DNA from: Pseudanabaena sp. BC1403 | GTDB taxonomy: Bacteria > Cyanobacteriota > Cyanobacteriia > Pseudanabaenales > Pseudanabaenaceae | NCBI RefSeq assembly: GCF_002914585.1 | Contig: NZ_PDDM01000026.1 | Span: 1-64,000, forward strand | Direction of reading: 5' to 3' | DNA length: 64,000 nt | Part shown: positions 1-7,669 of the stretch, one piece after another | Layout: every line of letters begins with the position of its first letter | Position numbering within the stretch: position 1 is the first letter of the stretch | Made by a program: the position numbers and the translations under genes | Notes under the pieces: generated by a model | What the model was told of the DNA's origin: nothing | What the model saw: the letters and a program-made list of their open reading frames with translations, nothing else | The model's database searches: none

Positions 1-145
1 ACATTTAACATTGTTATCTATCTCTTTTTTGCTTTCTGCCTTGTAGGTATATAAGCTTAAATTCTTATATAGGTTTTGCTACAGGACAAAGCGCTGTAAG
101 ATAACAACTACACCTTGGGTCATCCAACTTTGCTTGATTTTTGCT

Positions 146-907
146 ATGACGATCGCCATGACGCTGAATGACGACCTAACTATCTTAGATATTGAAGCAA
201 ATCCACTGAGTCCATTGGATTTGCCCCCTGAAGAGGAAATGCCTCTTCTAGATCCTGATGAGATGCTGGCACTTCTCAACTCGGCTATAGTTTTAGAGAG
301 AATGCAGGCTGCAAGAGCATTTTGTGAGTTAGAAGATCAAAGAGCGATACCCAGTCTCATCGAATTGCTGCAAGATGAATGTCCTTTAGTACGTGTCAGT
401 GCTGCTTATGCTCTTGGGCGTAATAAGAGCGATGAGGCGATCGCACCTCTAATCAGGCAACTCAAACAAGATTGGAATGGCTATGTACGTAAAGGTATCG
501 TTTGGGCATTAGGAACCTGTCGTGCCACATTAGGATTGCAGTCGCTTATTTCTGCGCTTAGGTATGATATTACGGCAGTGCGCTTATGGGCTGCTAGTGC
601 GTTGGGACAATTGGGTGATCTGCAAGCGATTGAGCCTCTAACCGAAGCGTTAACCAAAGATTCGATGTCTGCTGTGCGTGGTAATTGTGCATGGTCAATC
701 GGTAAGCTAATTGTGCAAATGCGCCGCGATTTTGATACTCAAGATGAAATTTATCAAGATGCCGTTGATGCGTTGATTTATGCTCTTGATGATGATGATC
801 TTAGTGTGCAGACCGATGCAAGAAATGCATTGCGTAAACTGGGAGAACCACGTGGTTTAAAGGTGCTAGATCGCATTGAGATGGATCAAGGTTATTGCGA
901 ATTCTAA
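146..907 (+). CDS. HEAT-repeat (PBS lyase HEAT-like) protein
   Basis: The protein is built of about five HEAT-like helical repeats with the usual pattern of paired helices (VRVSAAYALG, VRKGIVWALG, VRLWAASALG, VRGNCAWSIG), preceded by an acidic, proline-rich N-terminal segment and ending in a short tail. Cyanobacterial proteins of this size and type include phycobilin lyase-like and protein-scaffold members; the sequence alone does not say which, and no phycobiliprotein genes are nearby. Start is uncertain: in-frame ATG codons lie at 146 and 158 and a TTG at 134, none with a clear ribosome-binding site. A strong hairpin follows the stop. Fold is well supported; function is not. Confidence 0.8.
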   Translation: MTIAMTLNDDLTILDIEANPLSPLDLPPEEEMPLLDPDEMLALLNSAIVLERMQAARAFCELEDQRAIPSLIELLQDECPLVRVSAAYALGRNKSDEAIAPLIRQLKQDWNGYVRKGIVWALGTCRATLGLQSLISALRYDITAVRLWAASALGQLGDLQAIEPLTEALTKDSMSAVRGNCAWSIGKLIVQMRRDFDTQDEIYQDAVDALIYALDDDDLSVQTDARNALRKLGEPRGLKVLDRIEMDQGYCEF

Positions 908-946
908 AATAATAGAGAATCCGCTAATCGGATTCTCTATTATTTT
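906..946. terminator. palindromic terminator after the HEAT gene
   Basis: Perfect 17-bp inverted repeat (906-922 / 930-946) with a 7-nt loop, starting inside the stop codon and ending in a T run. Confidence 0.7.
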
Positions 947-1015
947 AGCGGAAGGCTTTGACAATGTTACGATCGCTGCTATAGTTATTAACTGGATATA
1001 TCAAATCTTTCATTT

Positions 1016-1086
1016 GCGAATGTAGTTTAGTGGTAAAACCTCTGCCTTCCAAGCAGATGTTGCGGGTTCGATTCCCGCCATTCGCT
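1016..1086 (+). tRNA. tRNA-Gly (anticodon UCC)
   Basis: Cloverleaf of 71 nt: acceptor stem GCGAATG pairs with CATTCGC, D arm with TGGTAAAA, anticodon stem TCTGC/GCAGA enclosing the loop CTTCCAA (anticodon TCC), and T arm with GGTTCGATTCC. The discriminator base is T and no CCA is encoded. Confidence 0.95.
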
Positions 1087-1100
1087 TTATACCAAAAAAT

Positions 1101-1151
1101 CTCATAAGCTAAAAGGATCTGCACTTAGTGCAGATCCTTTTAGCTTATGAG
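1101..1151. terminator. 24-bp perfect palindrome between tRNA-Gly and tcdA
   Basis: Perfect 24-bp stem with a 3-nt loop (TTA) lying between the convergent tRNA-Gly and tcdA genes and covering the tcdA stop codon. It can terminate transcription from both sides. Confidence 0.65.
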
Positions 1152-1856
1152 ATCCCGAATCACTATACTGGCTAGATTTAATCCAAACAGAGCAGGCAAA
1201 TAGGAAATTGTGCCGTAATATGATCGCTTAAAATTACTGCCATCGGTTAGTTGCAGCGAATCACGATTTACTAATTCTTCAGAATATACTGCAATAATAT
1301 TTGCATTAGCAAACCCTTTTCGGCGTAGACCTTTACGGATTTTGTAAGCAAACCTGCAACAATCAGTTTCAAAAATTGGTGCAATTCTTATCTTTTGCGG
1401 ATCGACTCGCCCACCTGCTCCCATACTACTTGCCACTTTTACGCCATTAGTAGCTGCTGCACCAAGGAAATAAAGTTTGGGCTGCAAGCTATCAATGCAG
1501 TCTAGTACCCAATCAAACTTAGTTGTTACTAGTTCCATCATTAGGTCTGGGGTAAGAAATTCTTTGATAACCGTTAGTTGTATGTCTGGATTAATATCAT
1601 GCATTCGTGCTGCCATGACATCGGCTTTATGAATATCGACTGTGCTATTGAGCGCCACAATCTGACGATTTTTATTAGAAGGATCAACGCGATCGCCATC
1701 GACTATTGTCATTTTGCCAATCCCAGCTCGGCATAAAAACTCGGCTGCAAAACTCCCCACCCCGCCCATGCCAACGACTAAAACATTGGCGCATTTGAGT
1801 TTGTTTACGCCATCTGCACCAATTAGTAATTCTGTTCGTTGTAGCCAATCTGTCAT
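1140..1856 (-). CDS. tcdA: tRNA threonylcarbamoyladenosine dehydratase
   Basis: ThiF/MoeB/E1-like protein of 238 residues. The N-terminal nucleotide-binding loop is GMGGVGS (about residues 29-35), followed by the E1-type motif with NRQI. The order and spacing match TcdA (CsdL), the enzyme that uses ATP to cyclise t6A at position 37 of ANN-reading tRNAs to ct6A. It lacks a ThiS/MoaD-type partner gene nearby, which argues against a ThiF or MoeB role. It is slightly shorter than the E. coli protein. The gene stands alone, and its stop codon lies in a palindrome shared with the convergent tRNA gene. Confidence 0.88.
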   Translation of the reverse strand: MTDWLQRTELLIGADGVNKLKCANVLVVGMGGVGSFAAEFLCRAGIGKMTIVDGDRVDPSNKNRQIVALNSTVDIHKADVMAARMHDINPDIQLTVIKEFLTPDLMMELVTTKFDWVLDCIDSLQPKLYFLGAAATNGVKVASSMGAGGRVDPQKIRIAPIFETDCCRFAYKIRKGLRRKGFANANIIAVYSEELVNRDSLQLTDGSNFKRSYYGTISYLPALFGLNLASIVIRDLIS

Positions 1857-1890
1857 AACAAAAATAAATGTATAACTTTATCTAGCAGAG

Positions 1891-2337
1891 GTGATACTTC
1901 ATGCCACATCTGCTCTTAATATGAGAAATAGACCATCTTTTGAGTCTTTAACTATGACCTTACCTTCTCATGCTGCGCTGACCAAAGCCGAACTACTTGA
2001 GCGTTATGCTAAAGGTGATCGTAACTTTGGGCAATCACATTTACATGACAGTGATATGCAAGGTGTCTCTTTACACGGCATTGATCTAAGCGAATCAATT
2101 TTGACTCACATTAACTTTAGTGGTGCTGATCTCCGCGGGGCTGATTTTGGCTGGGCAGATCTGAGCAGTGCAAATCTCGAAAAAGTAGATTTGCGAGGTG
2201 CAATTTTGACGAGAGCAGATTTAAGTAAAGCTAATCTAAGAGGTGCAAACCTATTGAAAGCAGATCTTAGTCTGGCCAAATTAGATCATACAAAGTTAAG
2301 TGGAACAATCATGCCTGATGGTTCTATGCATCAATGA
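1891..2337 (+). CDS. pentapeptide-repeat protein
   Basis: About eight A(D/N)LXX-type pentapeptide repeats occupy the C-terminal two thirds (for example GADLRGADF, KANLRGANL), which predicts a right-handed quadrilateral beta-helix. Such proteins are very common in cyanobacteria and mostly of unknown function; no DNA-gyrase-protecting role can be inferred. The reading frame opens with GTG at 1891 immediately behind AGAGG; ATG codons at 1921 and 1954 are alternatives, and 1954 (MTLPSHAALT) begins where the recognisable protein begins. Confidence 0.8.
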   Translation: MILHATSALNMRNRPSFESLTMTLPSHAALTKAELLERYAKGDRNFGQSHLHDSDMQGVSLHGIDLSESILTHINFSGADLRGADFGWADLSSANLEKVDLRGAILTRADLSKANLRGANLLKADLSLAKLDHTKLSGTIMPDGSMHQ

Positions 2338-2412
2338 GTCAGTTGTAATTGATGGAACTCACTAAAAAACAGAGGTCTCTGAAGTGTCGTTCTGCTGTTG
2401 GATATGGGCTTC

Positions 2413-2985
2413 TCACTTTATTTTTTTCTTGATAAAGTCCACTAGCTGTTGGAATTGTTTTTGCTGTGAAGCCATTTGTTGTTCTAATAGCTTCTGCTTA
2501 GCTTCTAGTTCTTCAATTCGTTTAACTAGAGCATCATCTGACCGAGTAGAAACGCTATTCTCAGTTGTTGGGGCGATAGGCATGATTGAAGACCGTGGAC
2601 GCTTTTCTGCCAGGGCCATCGCTCTTTTGATTGCGGGTATCAGTTCTTTTTGCTCAAAAGGCTTTTCAATAAATACAAAGTACTTATCTTCAAATGGTTC
2701 TCCAATTTTACTAGTGACCTCTTCCTTCCGACCAGACATTAAAACTAGAGGAATACGGCTCAGATCTGGACTCTGTTGCAAAGCTTCATAAACTTCAAAG
2801 CCACTCATTTTAGGTAATAAGAAATCTAGCATGATCATCCAAGGCTTTTCTTGCTGGATCATCTCCAGTCCTTTAATACCGTCGGCTGCCTCTAGAACCT
2901 CAAAGTTTGCTGGCGGGAGCATGTCACGCACCATATTACGGATTACGCGACTGTCGTCAATTACTAGTATTTTGCGAGCTGCCAC
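2413..2985 (-). CDS. response regulator with C-terminal coiled coil
   Basis: The N-terminal 125 residues form a receiver domain: acidic pair Asp10-Asp11, phospho-acceptor Asp54 in MLDFLLPKMSG, switch Ser in LMSG, and the conserved Lys in FIEKPF. A linker of about 30 residues leads to a C-terminal coiled coil (about residues 150-185, rich in E, K, Q and L) ending in a lysine cluster. There is no DNA-binding or enzymatic output domain, so the coiled coil probably mediates oligomerisation or partner binding. No histidine kinase is adjacent. Upstream of the start lies a long AT-rich non-coding stretch. Confidence 0.88.
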   Translation of the reverse strand: MAARKILVIDDSRVIRNMVRDMLPPANFEVLEAADGIKGLEMIQQEKPWMIMLDFLLPKMSGFEVYEALQQSPDLSRIPLVLMSGRKEEVTSKIGEPFEDKYFVFIEKPFEQKELIPAIKRAMALAEKRPRSSIMPIAPTTENSVSTRSDDALVKRIEELEAKQKLLEQQMASQQKQFQQLVDFIKKKIK

Positions 2986-3528
2986 TGCTGATAACCCCTC
3001 AGTTATTTTGGTGAATAGAGATTTAGCTTGATTAGCTAGTTTTTTGGGAGATTACATGACTACCATTGACAGGATAGCTCAAGTTCTAAACGACAATGAT
3101 AGCAAGCATTTTTTAGTTTAATTAGCCGATTTATTTGAGCTTTTATAAATTTGAGGCTTTAGTAAGTAAATAAAAGCTTACTAGTTTTTGTCAGATTTAG
3201 CTCTTAAATCCGCAATAATTTAGCATATAGCTACCCCTAAATTAGATAAGACTCGCTCTAATTTGATAGTAATTTTTATCAAAACTGATTTTCCGACTTT
3301 TCAAAACATTTTTGCGAATTAAAAACTAAACCCAGTAAGGGTTTTAAAAGCACAAAATGGCTTAGCCATTTTGTGCTTTGGTCGCGCAAAACTTACATAG
3401 CTACATAGTTTGGTATTGGCAACAATAGCTGATGTTGATCACTTGACTTGGTCTGTATAATCTCAAGTACCAAGATCGGGCATATCTTTACTATGCTCAG
3501 ATTTTTTAGGATATTCAAGCGATCGCCC
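2986..3528. other. AT-rich intergenic region
   Basis: This non-coding stretch separates the divergent response regulator and ftsE genes. Besides one dispersed repeat (3316-3382) I see only AT-rich sequence, presumably holding both promoters. No convincing small gene or RNA is visible. Confidence 0.5.
3316..3382. repeat. partial copy of the ATACCAA repeat family
   Basis: The 3' two thirds of the roughly 103-bp element seen complete at 45157 and 48635: GAATTAAAAAC, AAGGGTTTTAAAA, then the hairpin CACAAAATGG...CCATTTTGTG. The 5' end is degenerate. Confidence 0.6.
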
Positions 3529-4275
3529 ATGCTAAAACTGCCAACAAAACTAAACCCAACATCAATCGAATCAAACACAGCCAAAACTTTTGACGAAAAT
3601 ACCACTAAGGGTCAAAAGTCGGTCATCGTTAAATTAGAAAATGTTCGCAAGACCTATACTAACGGCGCTATTGGATTACGCGACGTGAACATAGAGCTTT
3701 ATAAAGGTGACTTTAAATTTATTACAGGTCATTCGGGATCGGGGAAATCCACATTATTGAAGTTACTTTATGGTGCAGAACAAGCTACAGATGGGGATGT
3801 AATTGTGAATGGGGTTAACCTTAACGGTTTAAAGGGGAATAATCTGGCGATGTTGCGCCGCAAAATTGGCATTGTATTTCAAGATTACAAACTTGTTCCA
3901 CGGCGCACTGTTTCTGAAAATATTGCCTTTGTTTTAATGGCTCAAGGCTATACTTACAAGGAAATTCAGCGACGTGTCCAGCCTGCTTTGAAGATGGTTG
4001 GTTTAATGCATAAGGCGGATTGTTTTCCTGAAGAGCTTTCGGGAGGGGAACAGCAAAGGACAAGTATTGCGAGAGCGATCGTTAATACTCCGCCGCTTGT
4101 ACTTGCGGACGAGCCAACAGGTAATCTTGATCCTGATAATGCTTGGCAAGTAATTAAAATTTTGAAAAAGTTGAATTCGTTTGGGGTGACGGTGCTTTTG
4201 ACTACTCATGATGAGCAGTTAGTCAGAGCGGCTAATCATCCTGTTTTGCATTTGCAAAATGGTTACATCGTCTAG
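3529..4275 (+). CDS. ftsE: cell-division ATP-binding protein FtsE
   Basis: ABC-transporter ATPase with Walker A GHSGSGKST, Q-loop (VFQDYKLVPRRTV), signature LSGGEQQR, Walker B VLADEPTGN and the His switch LLTTHD. The Q-loop sequence and the immediately downstream ftsX identify it as FtsE, which with FtsX couples the divisome to peptidoglycan hydrolase activation at the membrane. Cyanobacterial FtsE often carries an N-terminal extension like the roughly 45 residues seen here before the ABC domain. Start chosen at the ATG at 3529; the frame is open to 3448 (ATG at 3493 also possible) and no good ribosome-binding site decides. Confidence 0.88.
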   Translation: MLKLPTKLNPTSIESNTAKTFDENTTKGQKSVIVKLENVRKTYTNGAIGLRDVNIELYKGDFKFITGHSGSGKSTLLKLLYGAEQATDGDVIVNGVNLNGLKGNNLAMLRRKIGIVFQDYKLVPRRTVSENIAFVLMAQGYTYKEIQRRVQPALKMVGLMHKADCFPEELSGGEQQRTSIARAIVNTPPLVLADEPTGNLDPDNAWQVIKILKKLNSFGVTVLLTTHDEQLVRAANHPVLHLQNGYIV

Positions 4276-4303
4276 TAGTCTGTCAATCACAATTTGAGTT
4301 TTA

Positions 4304-4336
4304 GTTCGGTGTGTGGGCAACGCCCACACACCGAAC
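4304..4336. other. 15-bp perfect hairpin between ftsE and ftsX
   Basis: Perfect 15-bp stem (4304-4318 / 4322-4336) with a 3-nt loop in the ftsE-ftsX gap, ending 11 nt before the ftsX ATG. It has no T run, so an mRNA-processing or translational attenuation role is as likely as termination. Confidence 0.6.
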
Positions 4337-4347
4337 TCTTTAAAGTT

Positions 4348-5265
4348 ATGGTACAAAACGTCGTTCGCTTCTTCACTAAAATCGAATATCTGCTACGTGA
4401 GACTTTTTTAGGACTGCGGCGTGGCGGCTGGATGAATTGGGCTGCTATTAGTACTGTGGCAGTGTTGTTGTTTTTGTTTGGGGCAAGCCTACAAATTTCT
4501 TGGCAACTGGAAAATGTTCTGGGGCAGCTAGGAAGTCAATTAGAAATTTCGGTTTACTTAGACGAAAATGTCGTTGGTGAGTCGATGCAACCACGTTTAC
4601 TATTGGTTGAAGGTGTTACCGCTGCAAAGCTGATTCCTAAGGAAGATGCTTGGCAAAATTTGATGAAGGATCTGGGTAAAAATGATCTTAATCAAGCAAC
4701 GCAACAGCTTGGGGGGAATCCTTTGGTTGATGAGTTTAAGGTGAGGGCTGTGTCTAGCGATCGCGTGCCTGATGTTGCCAAACGTATTTCTGGCTTAAAG
4801 GGGATTAATGAGGTTTGGTATACCAATGAGGTTGTGGAGCGGATTGGACAATTACGCCGTGCTTTAAGTAATAGCAGTGTGGCGCTCGTGGCGATTTTTA
4901 CGGTAATTGCGATCGCGGTTATTACTACAACAATTCGTCTGATCGTGTTGGCAAGGCGACGTGAAATCGAGGTAATGCAATTAGTGGGTGCAACGGCGGT
5001 GTGGATTTATTTTCCGTTTGTCTTGCAGGGGGTATTTTTTGGAATTACAGGTGCTGGGACTGCTTATTTAATGCTGATGCTCAGCACTAATCTTTTAGGT
5101 GACGCGATTGTCAATCAGCCAGAATTAATCAAGTCGCTAACTTTAGGGCTGACTACTGATTTACGAGTACAGCTTCTGTTGCCTGCGGTCTTAGTATGTT
5201 TTGGATCAGTTATTGGTGTGTTGGGTAGCTTATTAGCAGTAAGGAGATTTTCCTTTAATACATAA
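4348..5265 (+). CDS. ftsX: cell-division permease FtsX
   Basis: FtsX of about 305 residues: a cytoplasmic N-terminus (RETFLGLRRGGWMNW), a first membrane helix (about residues 35-55), an extracytoplasmic domain of about 120 residues, and three C-terminal membrane helices with the typical MQLVGAT motif after the second one. It forms the membrane part of FtsEX. The frame is open upstream to a TTG at 4294, but that extension would run through the 4304-4336 hairpin and is unlike FtsX, so the ATG at 4348 is preferred. It lies 72 nt behind ftsE and is probably co-transcribed. Confidence 0.9.
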   Translation: MVQNVVRFFTKIEYLLRETFLGLRRGGWMNWAAISTVAVLLFLFGASLQISWQLENVLGQLGSQLEISVYLDENVVGESMQPRLLLVEGVTAAKLIPKEDAWQNLMKDLGKNDLNQATQQLGGNPLVDEFKVRAVSSDRVPDVAKRISGLKGINEVWYTNEVVERIGQLRRALSNSSVALVAIFTVIAIAVITTTIRLIVLARRREIEVMQLVGATAVWIYFPFVLQGVFFGITGAGTAYLMLMLSTNLLGDAIVNQPELIKSLTLGLTTDLRVQLLLPAVLVCFGSVIGVLGSLLAVRRFSFNT

Positions 5266-5277
5266 AATCTAAAGCTT

Positions 5278-5411
5278 CAGCAATTCTCATTTTATAGAAC
5301 CGATTTTGGTGTTTCCAGCACCCTCGGCGCTGGAAACACCAAAATCGGTTGTTTGAAAGCCCGCCAACGGTGCGCTTTCAAACAACCGATTTTTATAATG
5401 AGAATTGCTAG
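5278..5411. mobile_element. MITE-like element, copy 1 (two internal hairpins)
   Basis: About 134-bp element with terminal inverted repeats (CAGCAATTCTCATT at the left, AATGAGAATTGCTAG at the right) enclosing two strong hairpins: one around GTTTCCAGC...GCTGGAAAC and one around GTTTGAAAG...CTTTCAAAC. A related copy with the two hairpins in the opposite order lies at 53561-53691. It carries no coding capacity and must be mobilised, if at all, by a transposase supplied elsewhere. It lies directly behind ftsX. Confidence 0.75.
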
Positions 5412-5468
5412 CAACGCTTAGCGTTGCAGCTACTTTGCGATAAGCTATGTTATGATTTCATTTTGTAT

Positions 5469-5542
5469 GGGTATGTAGCTCAGTTGGATAGAGCATCAGA
5501 TTCCGGTTCTGAGGGTCGGGGGTTCGAACCCCTCCATACTCG
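5469..5542 (+). tRNA. tRNA-Arg (anticodon CCG)
   Basis: Cloverleaf of 74 nt: acceptor GGGTATG with CATACTC (one G-T pair), D arm TAGCTCAGTTGGATAGAGC, anticodon stem TCAGA/TCTGA around the loop TTCCGGT (anticodon CCG), T arm with GGTTCGAACCCC, discriminator G. No CCA is encoded. Confidence 0.95.
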
Positions 5543-5568
5543 TAATTACAGCGTTGCTGATATAACAA

Positions 5569-5601
5569 AGTAAAGCTTGCCTAAGTAAGGCAAGCTTTAC
5601 T
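5569..5601. terminator. terminator after tRNA-Arg
   Basis: Perfect 14-bp stem (5569-5582 / 5588-5601) with a 5-nt loop, 26 nt behind the tRNA. Confidence 0.6.
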
Positions 5602-5626
5602 AGTAAACATACTTAATTTTTAATCT

Positions 5627-6055
5627 ATGGAACGTGGATTATTGTGGTTGCCGCTGCTGGCAGTTTTTTTCTGGCTGGCTTGGTCTGGTTGGAATGAGTA
5701 CCAAAAAATTGAATCCTATAAACGTTGGGCGGAGCAGTTTGAACGCCATAAATATGATATTTATGCTGTGTTAGGTCAAAAAGACGATCGCCTAACATGG
5801 GGAAAGCCCACTCGCAAAGATCCACTTGATATTCAAACAGTTACTTTTCAAGATATTGCCCGTATCAGATTTCGGATTGACAGCAAGTTTTTTGATGAAA
5901 AAGACGCTGAATTTCCCTTAAATGCCAAGAAAATTTATTTGGAATTAGTCCTGAAAACTGGCGAGATGCCCAGTATTAGATTTACTGATATTGATATTGC
6001 GGCAGCTTGGTATCGATTTTTAAGCGATCGCCTAGCGGCTTCATCGCAACCTTAA
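5627..6055 (+). CDS. conserved hypothetical membrane-anchored protein
   Basis: This 142-residue protein begins with one hydrophobic helix (about residues 4-21, LLWLPLLAVFFWLAW), so it is probably anchored by its N-terminus, followed by a soluble domain of mixed alpha/beta character rich in Arg, Lys and Asp. I recognise no named family; the sequence has the composition of conserved cyanobacterial hypothetical proteins. It follows tRNA-Arg and its terminator and has its own transcription unit. Start is the ATG directly at the N-terminal helix. Confidence 0.65.
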   Translation: MERGLLWLPLLAVFFWLAWSGWNEYQKIESYKRWAEQFERHKYDIYAVLGQKDDRLTWGKPTRKDPLDIQTVTFQDIARIRFRIDSKFFDEKDAEFPLNAKKIYLELVLKTGEMPSIRFTDIDIAAAWYRFLSDRLAASSQP

Positions 6056-6200
6056 GTTTTGTTAAGTTGCTCTCAAGATTAATTTAACGATTTATGGTCG
6101 ATCCAAGTACATTTATTTAGCCCAAATCGATTCTTAACCTCGGTATAAACGTAGCTTTAACTTCATCTCTTAGGCTTGAATCAAGTTGTGAGGGTTTACT

Positions 6201-6758
6201 TTGGAAGTTATTTTAGAAGTTACTTTAGAGTTTATTAGGGCAATTACAGCAACATTGCTGTTGCTTCTGCTAGGCGACTTCTTTTCAACATTTTTGTATC
6301 ATGTTCCTGAACATGTGTTTGGTAAGTTTCACTCCATCGTGCATCATGGCAAAAACCGCAGCTTTCTTCACTATGCAGTTTTGACCAGAAATCCTCTCGT
6401 AATGCTAGATGGCATTTTAGGAGCGGTTCCTTACTTTATATTCACACCTTGGCTGTGGCAATTATCAGCTGTTGGTACGATTATTGGGTTGTTATTAGGT
6501 GAGTTTCATGTTGTGTGGCGACATGTTTCAATCCTTGAATGGAAAACTCCAGAACCTTTTAAATCTTGGTGTGATTTATTGTTTATCACTACGCCCGAAA
6601 GACATTGGTTACATCATCAAAATGCTTTTGCTGCTTATGGTGACATTTTTTCTTTTTATGATTATCCTGCTCAAAGATGGCTAACTTTCTTACGGTTTGT
6701 CCGCCGTAAATTTAAGCAGTTAAATCAATCAAGCAGTAGTAAAACTATTAGTGTTTAA
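6201..6758 (+). CDS. histidine-box membrane protein, fatty-acid hydroxylase/sterol desaturase-like
   Basis: The protein has about four hydrophobic segments and three histidine clusters: FHSIVHH (about 48-54), EFHVVWRH (about 101-108) and ERHWLHH (about 137-143). Clusters of this type bind the di-iron centre in the fatty-acid hydroxylase / sterol desaturase superfamily, so an oxygen-dependent lipid modification in the membrane is the best guess, though the spacing is compact and the substrate unknown. Start is TTG at 6201, supported by GAGGG about 9 nt upstream. A 25-bp palindrome separates it from the convergent fetB gene. Confidence 0.7.
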   Translation: MEVILEVTLEFIRAITATLLLLLLGDFFSTFLYHVPEHVFGKFHSIVHHGKNRSFLHYAVLTRNPLVMLDGILGAVPYFIFTPWLWQLSAVGTIIGLLLGEFHVVWRHVSILEWKTPEPFKSWCDLLFITTPERHWLHHQNAFAAYGDIFSFYDYPAQRWLTFLRFVRRKFKQLNQSSSSKTISV

Positions 6759-6761
6759 TTA

Positions 6762-6814
6762 CCTAAAAACAAAGTAGAGTGGGCGCAAAGTGCCCACTCT
6801 ACTTTGTTTTTAGG
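6762..6814. terminator. 25-bp bidirectional palindrome (AAA triloop)
   Basis: Stem 6762-6786 / 6790-6814 with one G-T pair and an AAA loop, between convergent genes; the fetB stop codon lies inside it. Confidence 0.75.
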
Positions 6815-7589
6815 GCAATTTCAATTGTTGGGCTGGAGTGAAAAACTGACGACTAACGAGATTAGTTAATATCAGAGCTGTGATTAGATTTGCGGTGGTA
6901 ATCGCAAACAAAATCACTAATTGATAACGCACCGCCAGTAATGGCGATACACCGCCTAATATTTGTCCAGTCATCATCCCTGGTAAGGACACCACACCTG
7001 TCACCATCATCACGTTAATCGTGGGGATCATCGAGGCTCTGATCGCATCAGATTGGTAATTTGCGATCGCCTGTTTTGGTGTTGCACCCAGACATAAATG
7101 TGTTTCGATTTCTCGCGATCGCTTGACTAAATCCTGTGTAAATCTCTCAGATGCGATCGCAGCACCATTCATTGAATTCCCTAAGATCATTCCTGCTAGG
7201 GGAATTAAATATTGTGGTGAATACCAAGTATCAGGCTGTACAACTAAAAATGTGGTGTAAGCGAGAATTGCCAACGTGCCAACGATGACCGATATCCACA
7301 TAATTGGCAAAATGTAAGGTACTTTTTCCCGCACGCGATTTTTAGCTTCACGGGCTGCCATTAAGCTCATCAAGAAAATGATGAATAAAATCACGACTGG
7401 TTGCTTAATTTCAAATACCGCATCCAGTAAAAATCCCACTACGATTAATTGAATAATGCTGCGAAAGGTGGCGACTAATAAATTCTTAGCGATCGCTAAT
7501 TTTTGCCAAACCGATAAACTAATAGCGATTGCCACCATACCGAGGGCGATCGCCATTTTGGGGATATCTAGATCAATAACAGCATTCAT
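6810..7589 (-). CDS. fetB: FetB-type ABC transporter permease (UPF0014)
   Basis: Integral membrane protein of 259 residues with about seven hydrophobic helices and the family hallmarks PLAGMILGNSMNGAAIASER and the LCLGATPKQA segment followed by VVSLPGMMTGQILGG. The UPF0014/FetB (YbbM) family forms, with the ATPase FetA, an iron exporter in E. coli; related proteins act with other ATPases. No fetA is adjacent, so the partner must be encoded elsewhere or the role may differ. Start is the ATG before AVIDLDIPK. Confidence 0.85.
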   Translation of the reverse strand: MNAVIDLDIPKMAIALGMVAIAISLSVWQKLAIAKNLLVATFRSIIQLIVVGFLLDAVFEIKQPVVILFIIFLMSLMAAREAKNRVREKVPYILPIMWISVIVGTLAILAYTTFLVVQPDTWYSPQYLIPLAGMILGNSMNGAAIASERFTQDLVKRSREIETHLCLGATPKQAIANYQSDAIRASMIPTINVMMVTGVVSLPGMMTGQILGGVSPLLAVRYQLVILFAITTANLITALILTNLVSRQFFTPAQQLKLP

Positions 7590-7669
7590 AAATTAATCAT
7601 AATAAAAGCGCTTGGCGTTTTTATTATCCATAGAAATCAGTAGCCATACTAAGCATGGCTACTGATTTT

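Noticed and set aside
79-279. Minus-strand 66-codon frame at the window start
   Set aside because: It is antisense to the HEAT-repeat gene and Ser-rich in a way that comes from the opposite strand.
2384-2791. Plus-strand 135-codon frame rich in Cys and Ser
   Set aside because: Exactly antisense to the response regulator, which has all conserved residues.
2986-3528. Possible structured RNA (RNase P, 6S, tmRNA) in the long gap
   Set aside because: AT-rich without the conserved helices of these RNAs; only a dispersed repeat is recognisable.
4294-4347. TTG-initiated extension of ftsX
   Set aside because: The codons come from a 15-bp perfect hairpin; ATG at 4348 gives a normal FtsX N-terminus.
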